In this document: positions 46,262 through 57,129 of the stretch, piece after piece
Layout: the number at the start of each line of letters is the position of its first letter
Numbering within the stretch: position 1 is the first letter of the stretch
Source of the DNA: Platanthera guangdongensis
Lineage: Eukaryota; Streptophyta; Magnoliopsida; Asparagales; Orchidaceae
Assembly (NCBI GenBank): GCA_039583875.1
Contig: CM077166.1
Coordinates: 79,482,564 to 79,546,563, forward strand
DNA: 64,000 nucleotides
Direction: 5' to 3'
Made by a program: the position numbers and the translations under genes
Notes under the pieces: generated by a model
What the model saw: only the letters and a program-made list of their open reading frames with translations
Told to the model about the DNA's origin: nothing
Database searches by the model: none

Positions 46262-48196
46262 TGAAAGTGATGGGTTAGATCTAATATACTCTATGGGGGG
46301 GGGGTGAATAGAGTATTTGTAGGTCCTTGTAAAAATATTACAGCTTTTGCTGTAATTAAAAAGTGCAGAATTAAACTAAAGTAAATAAACACACAACAGT
46401 CCTAAAAACACAAGCACAACAAGAACAAAAAAGAAAAGGGGCAACCAGACGACACAAGAAATTTTATCGTGGTTCCCCAACCTGGGTACATCCACTCTTC
46501 TACCACCCTGGTAGGAATCCACTCAGGTTTTTGATCAGGTGCCTGACACTAATGAGCTTTTGATCAAGTGCTCAAAAACCAAATCCTCAAGTCTTTTGAT
46601 CAGGTGACTTGTAACCAGGAATCACTTTTGAAGGGAGATGACAACCCTTTATAGAGGTGGGGATGAGAGAGTGATGGAAGTCTTCTTTTCTCAATCACAA
46701 TGAGAAGACTATGTGGATTCAGTGATGATGTCAAAGCTCCCCCTGAGATGTAGAAGTGTTCAGGAGAACTGGAGCTTTGAACAGGGTGATAGGCCTTCAG
46801 TTGAGAGACTTGATCCAGGAGCTTTAGACTGATGGTGCTTGAATGTCTTAGCAAGGTCCTGGAGAAGAAGAACAGGAAGACTCTTGATTTGAGAAAGGTG
46901 TTCTTCTTGCTACTTCTTCAAATTACTGACAGGCTGAGAAAACCAATGAAGATCTGCTTCTGAATATCTTTTGATGAAAGCAGGAATAATATTTTCTGTC
47001 TCTGTGTTGTATAAGAGAAAAGAGAAAAATCTCTTTTTATATTTTCCTGGGAACTTGGTCTTTTGAATTTTGAATTCCTTCTATATTCAATGCTGACGGC
47101 CTAGAGAATAAGCAACATTGAATACTTTCCCCAACTTTTTCGTGGAAAAATGGCAAGCAATAATCCTGGAGAATATCCTAATCAATGCTCCTCTAAGGGT
47201 TATATTCAGAGAATGTTAGAGCATTGATTACCAAGGAATTATCGCAGTAATCATGGGGACAGGGCTGGAAATGACTCAGTCTGGAATCGTTGAATAGAGG
47301 ACAGAAATCATCGAACTGAGTCCACAATTCGTCGTGCTGAGATGTTGTGTTCGTCGACCAGACGGCTTCTGTTCGTCGAGCTGAGTTCCATGATCGTCGA
47401 GCTAGAAACTGAACTGCTGTCTCTTCTGAATTTTGCCTATTCTGTGTCTGAAGTTCGTCGAGCTGGTAAATATGTTCGTCGACTGGAGTTCGGCAACTAT
47501 TCTGTGTGTCGACTAATATCCTGTATGTCGACACAAATCTTCTGTGTGGTGTCGTCACAAGCTTTCCACAGTGTCGACTGATGATCTGGGTGTCGACACA
47601 AGTTCTTCTAGTGTCGACTTAGTTGGTGTCGACATATACTCTGAGTGTCGACACAAGTCTTCTGGTTCTTAGTTATTAAAGTAGATGAACCATAATTCGT
47701 CAGGCAGAGAACTGAGTTCGTCGAGCTGAGACTAGAGAACACAGTCTTGACATAATGCTGTAGTAGTCCAAAGATTCGTCGACCAAAGAATAGAGTTCGT
47801 CGAGCTGAGAACTAAGTTCGTCGACCAAAGTCCGACACTAAGGACTTAGAATATCTTGATGTTTTTCTGAACTTGAAGTGTTGTTGTAGTGTGCAAGTTT
47901 TCGTTGACCTGAGTACGAAGTTCGTCGAGCTCAGCTCAGAGAATTTACTCTGAGATCATCGAGCTAAGCACGACTATCGTCGACCTGAGTTTGACGAACG
48001 TCGAACTCACTTTACAGAGTCTTGAAATCTTCTAAGTCTTGAGTCTCTTGCAGTCTTGTTGACAGCTGGTCCATGTGATGTTGACTCTAAGGACTTTGCC
48101 TAGACTCTAGGACACAACTAAGGCCCTGACTATACATTATGGGTCACATGATCCTAAGTTAGTGAACGTAGCCCAAATCAAACTAGGGATCCAACA
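46262..48196 (-). mobile_element. LTR b of copia-3 (divergent subtype)
   Basis: 1935 bp, plus strand TGAAAGTGATGGG...GGGATCCAACA, with an intact PPT beside it. From about 46800 to 46990 it differs from LTRs a and c. At about 47495-47670 it has an extra block of TGTCGACAC motifs like those of copia-1, among its own TTCGTCGA motifs (47285-48005). Its TATA site is mutated (GATAAAAT). Confidence 0.85.
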
Positions 48197-48215
48197 ATCT
48201 CCCCCTATTTGGGTG
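48197..48215 (-). promoter_or_regulatory. Polypurine tract of copia-3 next to LTR b
   Basis: Minus-strand CACCCAAATAGGGGGAGAT directly before the LTR start TGTTGGATCC, the usual form for this copia lineage. Confidence 0.85.
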
Positions 48216-48386
48216 AGGTTACTAACTACAGACTCAGACTTAAACTGAAAATAAACAAAGCAGAAAAAGCATATATCTGGCATAGATAGATAACACATAC
48301 AAGAGATATACATATACATGAGCTTTGTTCAGAAAATATAAAGCAGTTATAAATAATACAGAAAGATAAATATAGTTCAAAATCAC

Positions 48387-51325
48387 TTATTCTGCCTCTT
48401 TTCCTTTGACATTGCATCCTTGCTCTTGTCTCCTGGCTTTGTAAATATTATTTCTCTGTCAGGATCTGAAGCTTACACACAGGTCATGGTCATGTCAGCA
48501 GCCCCTAAAATCTTCAGAGATGTAGCCCTGGGGACAACTGCTTCAGGATGAAGAGACATATACTATGATGGATTGAATACTTTCTTGCTGACCTGCAATC
48601 TATTATGTTCTTTCTCTCTATATGATGACATAGTAGTGAATTTAGAGGGCTATTGACCTTCTTTCCTGGCTTTATTCATTTGAGAGAGCCCAACTAATTC
48701 ATTAAACCTTGCCATTCTGAAGTTGGGGTCAAGCTCAGGATCAAGAGGAGGAGAAGGAGGTCTCTCTGAATTTGCTACCTGGTTTGACTTTAGAGAAGAG
48801 ATTCTGAACTGAGTAGATTGGTCCTGGAAATTTGTAGACACTGTATGTTGCTGTTTCTGACTGGAGTATAAAGACCTGGGAGGTGGGACCTCACTAAACT
48901 TTCCTGAAGTAATGGACCTTTGAGGGGATGAATGTTTATCAGATGATCCAGCTGGAGGAGGATTTGAAGATCTGTCTTGCCTTTGATAGGTCTGGGTAAT
49001 AGAAGGAGATCTTTGAGATGCTAATCCAGAGGCTCCTGCTGCTGGAGGAGGCGGAGGAGGTGGATCTTTTTTGTATCTTTGAACTGGAGGAGGAGAGTAT
49101 CTTCTGCTTCTCTTCCTCTCCTTCTGCTGATTCTTGGACAGCCACATCAAAGCTGACATCCCTTTATATGGTGTTATCTTTTGAAGAATGTAATAAGGAG
49201 TGTCGGTGTTAGTATTAGGCTTAGGAGCAGGAGGAGGGGCTTTTCTTTTCTTGGATACTTGCTTCCTCTTTGGTTCATCATCAGATTCATCATCATCATC
49301 CTCATCATCACTATCCTCATCATCAGATCTTTGAGGATTATCGTATAAAGCATTCAGAGCCTTCAGTGCCTCAGCAGAGATGATAGGCTTATCAGGTTGA
49401 GAAGGAGCTTGAGCAGGGATATCAACAGGAGCTGGAGTGGAAGCCATAGAAGAAGCTGGATTGTCATCAATTCTGACAGTGCTTTCAGCAACTGCTTTTT
49501 CTTCTCGTTGAATGTCAGCCAAGATCACATCATCCAGATCTGGCAATGGAGAATCATCCATGACATAACTAGGAGCAGAAGAAATTTCTGAAAGAGCTGG
49601 AATAACTGTGGGCTCAGGAACAACAAAACTATCACTAAGTTGCTTTACAACTTGTGGACTTACTGGAGATGTATATGGTACAATAGCCAAGTATGTCTTA
49701 GTAGTATGTTCTGCTGGAAGACTCTTCAAAACTGTACATTCAAAATTCTTCAACAAATTATCTAAATCAACTGTGGGATTAAGGATGAAATCACTACCAG
49801 TTATTTTCTCAGTGACTGACTCTTCCAAGTCCATGTCAGTATCAATAAAATTAATAAAATCAATATCATCTGTATCAATATAATCTGTACAATCTGCTGC
49901 TATTATTGATGCCTCTGCTGCTGGAGCTGCTACTGCTGGAACTACTGCAGCTACATCATCAGACATCTCCCCCTGCATGATTTCAGTAAAACCTGAAGCC
50001 ATGCCCCTGACTGAAGATGGGGCAGAAGTGAGGGCAGTGATCTGTGCAGATAGGGTAGTAATTGAAGTAGCAAGAGGTGTAATGGCCTCTGCTATTAGGG
50101 TTTTGAGAAGGGGAGTGAGGAGGGGAATGAGAGAAGCAACTTTTGATGTGTCCAAAGGTGGAGTGGGAGATGATGTTGCAGAAGGTGTAAAAGTGAGAAC
50201 TGTGGGAGAGATAGAAAGTGGAGCATCTGGTATGTGAACATCTGGATGGGATGCATGTTGAGGGATGGTAGATGTTGATGGGAATGGATGGGTGGCAGCT
50301 TCCATGTGGATGTTTGGAGGAAAAGGGGAATTGGAAGGTGATGGAGGTATATTGAAAAGTGGTATGAAGGATAAATAAGGAGGAAGTGGAGATGATGGAG
50401 GAGTTGGTGCTGGTGAAGCATATGGAGATTCTGGTGGAGTAGGAGGTTGAGTAGGGGATGATGGAGGTGTGGGAGAGGGATGGAGTTGTGTTGCTGGAAG
50501 GTGGGCTTGAAGAGATGGTGGTGTTGCATGAATCTCTTCAGTAGGGTGGGGAGTGGCTTTAACAGCCCTGGTGCCTTCAGAAGCTGGGGTGGAAGAGGTA
50601 GAAGCCTTGGATGACTTAGGTATGGTCCTCTCCCATCTTCCAAACAAGGCACATGTAACCCTTTTGCTGGCATTTATGAATATAGTCTGGGAGACCAGGG
50701 ATTCAGCAGCTTTCTCCTTTAGGAAGATCCCTAGGATCCTTCCAAAACACACTTCTTTCTTATTATTTTTCTTCTTTATCAGATCAAAGAGGATCTGAGC
50801 CCAATCTAATTGCTTCTTATTTACCACTGCACACATGACTAAAAACTGATGCCTTGTGATGTAGTCATGGGCAGTATGCTTGTCAAGCAATACCTTCCCA
50901 ACAATGTCTGCCAGGAACTTGTATGCTGCAGACAGATGCTTCTTCAACAATTTATTTGGGTTGTCACCAGCATAACCCATCAGATTTAACATTGTATCAA
51001 ACTCTTCAGAATCAATTTCTAATTCCTCTTCTCCATTTATCAAACCAAAAATTTCAGTTAAAACTGCGGGAGTTAAGGAAACAGTGTTACCCGCTATTGA
51101 TCATGTCATAGTATTATCTTCTGAGGTGGATGAAGTATAGACCCATTCTCTGATTTCGGTGCCTGCCAACCTTATCCTTGTAGTCATCAGGTTATTTAAA
51201 TTTTGTTCTTCCAAAAGTTCCAGAATACAGAGAAAGATTGGATCCGAGTGCTGAAACGATTCGAAGTTGACATCAAAACCGGTGTCAAACTTCATAGCGG
51301 CTAGAGCTCCTGCTAGAATCGCCAT
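48387..51325 (-). pseudogene. ORFx copy 2 of copia-3 (nearly intact extra ORF)
   Basis: The longest reading frame in the window. It starts MAILAGALAAMKFDTGF at 51325, has TGA at 51101-51103 where copy 1 has Gly, then is open for 797 codons to TAG at 48650. By comparison with copy 1 the original end is near 48388. Layout: a ~230-residue globular N-terminus (LTPAVLTEIFGL, FLADIVGKVLLDKHTAHDYITRHQF, LDWAQILFDLIKKK), a long Pro/Ser/Thr-rich linker, an acidic part, an Asp/Glu run followed by a basic KRKQVSKKRKAPPPAP segment, then a basic Arg/Ser/Pro-rich tail. No signal peptide or membrane span, so not an obvious envelope protein. It may be a nuclear or RNA-binding accessory protein. Confidence 0.75.
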
Positions 51326-51429
51326 GCAATCACCTGCAAAAGAGAGAAGCGGCGATCAAGTGCAAGAGAACAAAAAGCGCGGGATGGAGGTCGAAGAAAA
51401 CCTAGATATAAGGTTTTCCAGAATATGAA

Positions 51430-51710
51430 TCGACAAACTCTGTTCCACGAAAACAAAAACAATTCTTCGAACTGAGTTCGGCAAAATGATTTAGAAGTAA
51501 ATAATTTGTCGATCTCATCCTGAAGAATTGAAGACAATTTGTCGAGCGTCGTTCGACGAATATCTTCTGAAGCAAGTTCGTCGATCTCCGGTCGACGAAA
51601 ATTGTTTCACTTACAGAGAGTTCGTTGACCTCTGTTCGACGAAGATCTCTCAAACTTTCCCCGGTTCATCGAAATCCGTTCGATGAACTTTGGAAAATTC
51701 GTCGAGTGCA
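51430..51710. repeat. TCGACGAA motif cluster upstream of ORFx copy 2
   Basis: The same cluster as at 45785-46080, between the RNase H end (51719) and the ORFx start (51325). Motifs in both orientations; GGTCGACGAAAAT and CGTTCGACGAAT are typical. Confidence 0.85.
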
Positions 51711-51718
51711 GTCAGAAC

Positions 51719-53230
51719 TTAAACTAAATCTTCTCCATTTATCATTCCAAGCTGATTTATAAAGAATACATGATTTTTCTCATCTAGAGGTTTGGTGAAT
51801 ATATCAGTTCTTTGTAAATCAGTGTAGATATAGACAAGATTTATTTTATTTTTATCTACACACTCTCTAATGAAATGATGCCTAATGTCTATATGCTTTG
51901 TCCTACTGTGATGGACTTGATTCTGTGCTATGGCTGTAACACTTGTGTTATCATAAAGTAGAGTTAAATTATTTAAGATGAGACCATAGTCTAGTAATTG
52001 GTTTTGTATCCACAGCATTTGTGAGCAACAACTACCAGCTGCAATGTATTCTGCCTCAGTAGTGGAGGTTGACACAGATGATTGCTTTTTAGAAAACCAG
52101 GACACAAATCTCATACCAAGGAACTGGCAAGTTCCTGAGGTACTTTTTCTGTCCACCCTGCATCCAGCAAAATCAGCATCTGAGTATCCAGTTAACTCAA
52201 ATTTTGATTCTGTGGGATACTATAGGCCTAGACTAGGACAACCCTTTATATATCTTAAAATTCTTTTTAGGAAAATAAGGTGAGATTCATTAGGGTTCAC
52301 CTGAAACCTAGCACAAAGGCATGTGACAAACATGATATCAGGTCTGCTAGCTGTGAGATATAGTAGGGACCCAATAATGCCCCAATATAGTTTCTGATCT
52401 ACAGGTTTCCCTGATGCATCAGAGTCAATCACATCATTTATAGCCATATGTGTCTTCTTTGTTGAGGCATCAACCATCCCAAACTTTTTGATAAGCTCTT
52501 TAGCATATTTAGCTTGGGAGATGAAGATGCCATCAGGGAGCTGTTTCACTTGGAGACCAAGGAAATAAGAAAGCTCACCCATGTTACTCATTTCAAATTT
52601 GGAATGAATGAGGTCAGAAAACCTCTTGCATAATTTTGAATCAGTAGACCCAAAGATGATGTCATACACATATATTTGTACTAACAAGATTTGGTCTTTA
52701 TGATGTCTAGTGAAAAGTGTTTTATCTACTATGCCTCTAATGAATTTATGCTCTAATAAAAAGCTTGCTAGGGTCTCATACCAAGCTCTTGGAGCTTGCT
52801 TTAGACCATAGAGGGCTTTATGCAACATGAATAGATGCAAATGATGAGTTGGAGAGACAAAACCTGGAGGTTGTTCAACATAAACCTCTTCTTTTAATAC
52901 TCCATTAAAGAATGCACTCTTCACATCCATTTGGTAGACCTTGAATTTCTTGTAGGCTGCATAGGCTAGGAATATTCTTATGGCTTCTAACCTTGCAACA
53001 GGATCAAAGGTTTGATCATAATCTATTCCTTCCTCTTGCCTGTAGCCTTGAGCAACAAGCCTAGTCTTGTTTCTCACAATAACTCCTTGTGCATCAAGCT
53101 TATTTCTGTATACCCATTTGGTTCTAATAACTGGGTAGTTTTGTGGTCTTGGAACCAAATCCCAAACTCTACATCTCTCAAACTGATTTAATTCCTCCTG
53201 TATTGCAATGATCCACTAGGGATCTTGCTC
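51719..53230 (-). pseudogene. Copia-3 reverse transcriptase and RNase H
   Basis: RT occupies 53158-52220 in one frame ([83 protein letters not shown]). The catalytic motif reads YVYD instead of YVDD: the codon at 52664-52666 is TAT, so the first active-site Asp is Tyr. A TAG replaces Trp at about 52218-52220, after which RNase H follows (DRKSTSGTC, FSKKQSSV, TEAEYIAAGSC, HSRTKHIDIRHHF, RTDIFTKPL) to the stop at 51719. RNase H itself is open. Confidence 0.9.
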
Positions 53231-54896
53231 TGCATCATGATTGAATTGAGGTTCAATCTGAGAGAGAAAACAGGCATACATCACATCTTGATTGAGTTAA
53301 TGCCTTGTCTGTACACCTGCTGATTTGTCTCCAATCACTTGAGATCTGGGGTGATCCCTAAGTGTGACAAGATCAGTGGGTAGAGTCGGTTGTGCAACAA
53401 CATTTGAAACCAATTCCTCTTGTGGAATTATGTTGGCTATTGGAGGAGAGTCAATACCTTCAATGCTTTCTTCTTCACTATCTTTATTGACTTGTGGAGA
53501 GGGATGAGTTGGAACCTCTTGGGTAAGGTTTAGGTCATCCAACTTCTCACACAAGTGAGGTGCCTGCAAAGAGTTACTGGTAGAAACTTCTTTCTCCTTG
53601 CAATACATGTTAGTCTCATCAAAGCTTACATGAATTGATTCCTCAACTTTCAGTGATGATTTATTAAAGACCCTATAAGCTTTGCTTTCTTGGGAATATC
53701 CTAGAAAAATTCTCACTTCAGCCTTAGCCTCAAACTTTCTAATGTATTTCTTGTTGTTATTATGTATATAACAGGTACAACCAAATACTTTAAAATAGTT
53801 GATTTTATGTTTCTTCCCTTTAAGCAATTCATAGGGAGTCCTGTTCTTTAGTTTGTGAATTAAGCTTCTATTCAGGACATAGTTTGCAATGTGTATAACC
53901 TCTGCCCAAAAGGTTAGTGGCATGTATACATCAGCAAGTAATGTACCTGTAGCTTCAATGAGTGTCCTATTTTTCCTTTCTATTACCCCATTTTGTTGAG
54001 GAGTTGTAGGAGCTGAGAAGCAATGCCTGATACCTTCCTTCTCACAGAATTCATGCATAAGAAGAGACTCAAACTCTGTGCCATGATCACTTCTGATCAA
54101 TGCTGCATGAGTAGAGAACTCAATTTGTATGGTCCTGAGAAAATCTGTAAGAACCTTGAAGGTATCTGACTTAGATCTCAGAAAGGATATCTAAGTGAAC
54201 CAGGAAAAGTCATCCACAATAACCAAAGTGTACGATTTCCCTCCTAGACTTTGTACAATAATGGGTCCAAATAGATCCATGTGTAGTAAATACAAAATCC
54301 TAGGTGAATCACTTTTATTAATGGATTTGAAACTAGATTTAGTTTGCTTGCCTAATTGACAAGCCCTGCGAAGGCCTTCCTTCTTGTAAGGACCAGGAGG
54401 TAGACCTCTAACAAGGTTGTCTTTAGATAGCCTAGCAATATTTTTTAGATTTACATGACCTAGTCTTTTATGCCATAAATCATTCTTGTTACTAGTTAAA
54501 TTAAGTAAACAGATATCAGAAGTCGAAGATAGAAAATCAACTAAGTATATGTTGCCTTGTCTATTTCCAATTAAAACAGGGTTGTTTCCTTTAGATGAAA
54601 TAATACAAGAGCTAGAGTTAAAAGTTACCTGATAACCTTCATCACAAATTTGACTTATTGAGATGAGGTTATGTTTGAGTCCTCTTACATATGTTACTTT
54701 CTTGAATGTAACTGCTCCAATCTTCACTGCTCCATATCCTTCAGACTGACCACTTTTTAAATCACCAAAGATCACCTTTGGCCCTAGCTTGGACTTGTAA
54801 TTGGTGAGATTGTCCTTGCTACCTGTCATGTGTTTGGAGCATCCACTGTCCAGGTACCATGGCTGATTCACTCCTGGAAAGCTCTTCTCCTGCAAT
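53231..54896 (-). pseudogene. Copia-3 protease and integrase, internal stops
   Basis: Protease: WYLDSGCSKHMTG (about 54850-54815). Pre-integrase zinc region: LWHKRLGHVNLKNIA and CQLGKQTK. Integrase core: HMDLFGPI with the first Asp, VIVDDFSWFT and then TAG (54191-54193) instead of Trp. The second part (54100-53297) has IRSDHGTEF (second Asp), NGVIERKNR (Glu present), VFGCTCYIHN and FLGYSQESKAYRVF. TAA at 53297 replaces Gln in the linker to RT. The triad is intact. Confidence 0.9.
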
Positions 54897-55648
54897 GAAA
54901 TCAGTTAAATATTCTTGACCCAGGTTACCTTGGGTCCTTTATTTTGTTAATATGAAAAGCTGGAAATAACTGAAAATTCTGGTTGGGATTTATATCCTAG
55001 AGGGTGATATCTTCTAGGTGGTATAACCCAATCAGCTAGAGGATTAAAAGCTTTTCTAGAATTATTTAAGTTGTGGTTATAGTTAACATTTTGGTTAAGT
55101 CTTTCTGGGTTCGATGAATTTCTGTAAGTTCATCGACCAGATTTCGACGAATTGGGTTGAGATCGTCGATCTCTGCCCAGAGAATGAACATATTCATTTT
55201 CTGTGCCCCATGTTCGTCGACCTCTGCTCGATGAACCATACAAAGTTCGTCGATCACAGTTAGATGAATGATTATTATTGAAGTTTGCGTTCAGAGATCG
55301 TCGTTCTGAGTTCGACGATCTGTTCCTATATCGTCGATCTGAGTTCGATGATACGTGCTGAACATTGTTATTTTTATCATTCTTCTGGTTTTTAATTTTG
55401 TCCTTAGCTTCAATTTGTTCTAGAATTTTATTAACCTTATTTACTTGTTTAGTGTTTTTCTTTCCTTTATCAGAGATAAAATTTACAGGTTTTGATAGAT
55501 GATTCCTTTGGATTAGGGTTGGTTCACTGGATGTGGCTCCTAATCATAATCTGCAGCTATTAGTTCTAGCATTTACTGTGCGGGTTATATCTAGTAATTT
55601 CAAGCTTCTGCCATTTAATGATTCTTCTAATATCTTAGCTTTGCTAAG
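54897..55648 (-). pseudogene. Copia-3 gag-pol junction region with in-frame motif array
   Basis: It continues the gag reading beyond 55649 with stops. From about 55385 to 55080 the coding strand carries repeated TTCGTCGA/TCGACGA motifs read as SSNSDRR-like peptide repeats. Then comes a conserved WVIPPRRYHPLGYK segment and the gag end GPKVTWVKNI, TAA (about 54913-54915), and CTGATTTCATTGCAG before the pol frame. The stop is at the homologous place in all three copia copies. Confidence 0.7.
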
Positions 55649-57024
55649 TTATGATTTCAGAAAAGTAATTTGTTCATTTGCATATTTCAGTTCACTTGAT
55701 AGATTTGCATTTTCAGAAGTGATTTTATCAAGATCATTCAATTTATCTCTGGGAAGTTTGATTTCCTTCTCAGAGCTTATCAAATCTAAGCATAGGTTTT
55801 TAAATTCAAATTTAAATTCATCAGATTCAAAATCATAAGATGCTATTACCTGATCTTCAACTGACATGTTTTCTTCATTATCAGATTCATCTGTATCTGA
55901 TCTGCTACTGCTTGCATCAATTACCATTAGGCAAACCTCCTTTGCCTTGGCCTCCTCTTCTTCTTCACTGGAGCTGGAAGATGTGGATTCATCTTCTGTG
56001 TCACTCCAAGTTTCAGCCACAAATCCTTTGTCCTTCTTTTGTGCTTGCTGGAAGAGGGCTTGCTGTAATGCTTGCTTCTTGATTCCTTCTCTCTTCTTCT
56101 TTCCTTCTTTTGATTTTCAGGACATTCAGACATGAAATGTCCTGGTTTCCTGCACCCAAAACACACTACCTCTTTAATGGCGGTTTTGTCATACCTTGGC
56201 TGGCAGTCAATTTTGGATGACTTCCTTGTGAAGTATTTCCTTGCCATTTTGATGAATCTCTTGGCAAAGAGACTCATTAGCTCTTCGTTGACTATTGGGG
56301 CTTCAGTTTCTTCAGCAGCCTTGAATGCAATGGATTGTTCTTTCCTTGCTGGAGGAGGAGTCCTGTGTTCCACTGCTTCTCTGGACTTGATTAGCTGCTC
56401 ATAAGATTTGAGCTTTCCCAGGATAGATTCAGTTGAAATCTCATTCAAGCTTCTGGCCTCTTTGATTGTCCAGATCCTGGTGTCCCATGAGCTTGACAAG
56501 CATATTAGGATCTTGTCATTCACTTGACTCAAGGTGATTTCTTTGTCTAAGGTCCTTAGCTCACTGATGATGGAGCTAAGCCTGTTGTACATCACTTCAA
56601 CTATATTTGCCTCATCCTTCTTGAAGTTTTCATATTATGTGATGAGGTTTGATCTTCTATCTTTCCTCTCATCTGCTGAGCCAGAAACCATTTGATTAAG
56701 TGAATCCCAGATTGTTTTTGTAGAGCTGCACTCAGCCACCTTCTGAAAGATGTCATCTGACATAGTCTGAGACAATATGTTCATGGCTTTGGCATCAACA
56801 ATCTTTGCTTTCTTCTGGGCTTCAGTCCACTCAGGTGGTGGGATTGCATTATTGCTGGAAGATGTTGTAGATGTAGATGCCTGTGTGGGACCTGTTAAAA
56901 TAGAGCTGTAGATGTTTTCATCAATAGAGTTCATGTACAACTTGATTCTTGCCTTCCAGATGACAAACCTATTAAGGTTGCAAACTGGAGGTCTGGTGCT
57001 TGCATAATCCTTGTTTTGTGCCAT
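55649..57024 (-). pseudogene. Copia-3 gag, nonsense codon and frameshift
   Basis: The start ATG at 57024 lies 92 bp after the PBS: MAQNKDYASTRPP. The core reads FVIWKARIKLYMNSIDE, AKAMNILSQTM, TKTIWDSLNQM to RRSNLIT, where TAA (56635-56637) replaces a Gln codon. It reopens at 56595 (YNRLSSIISELRTL, SILGKLKSYEQLI), with an intact knuckle CFGCRKPGHFMSEC at 56122-56163. A frameshift near 56020 leads into the acidic Ser/Glu-rich tail and coiled coil (56020-55649). Confidence 0.9.
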
Positions 57025-57115
57025 GACTGTGTTTATAATCTAAATTAAAATGAAATAATGTGTAGATCTAACAAAGAATCTTTGGTTCAAGGTTTAGCTT
57101 GAGCCAAAGGAACCT

Positions 57116-57127
57116 GCTCTAATACCA
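57116..57127 (-). other. tRNA-Met primer-binding site of copia-3
   Basis: Minus-strand TGGTATTAGAGC, one base from TGGTATCAGAGC, separated from LTR c by AT. Confidence 0.9.
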
Positions 57128-57129
57128 AT

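Noticed and set aside
49397..50237. Plus-strand ORFs opposite ORFx (for example 49397-49591, 49977-50237, also 44125-44595)
   Set aside because: Shadows of the Ser/Asp/Pro-rich minus-strand reading frame.
48650..51043. 797-aa ORF as a host gene
   Set aside because: It sits between RNase H and the PPT/LTR of copia-3 and has a second copy at 45684-42676 next to another LTR, so it is part of the element.
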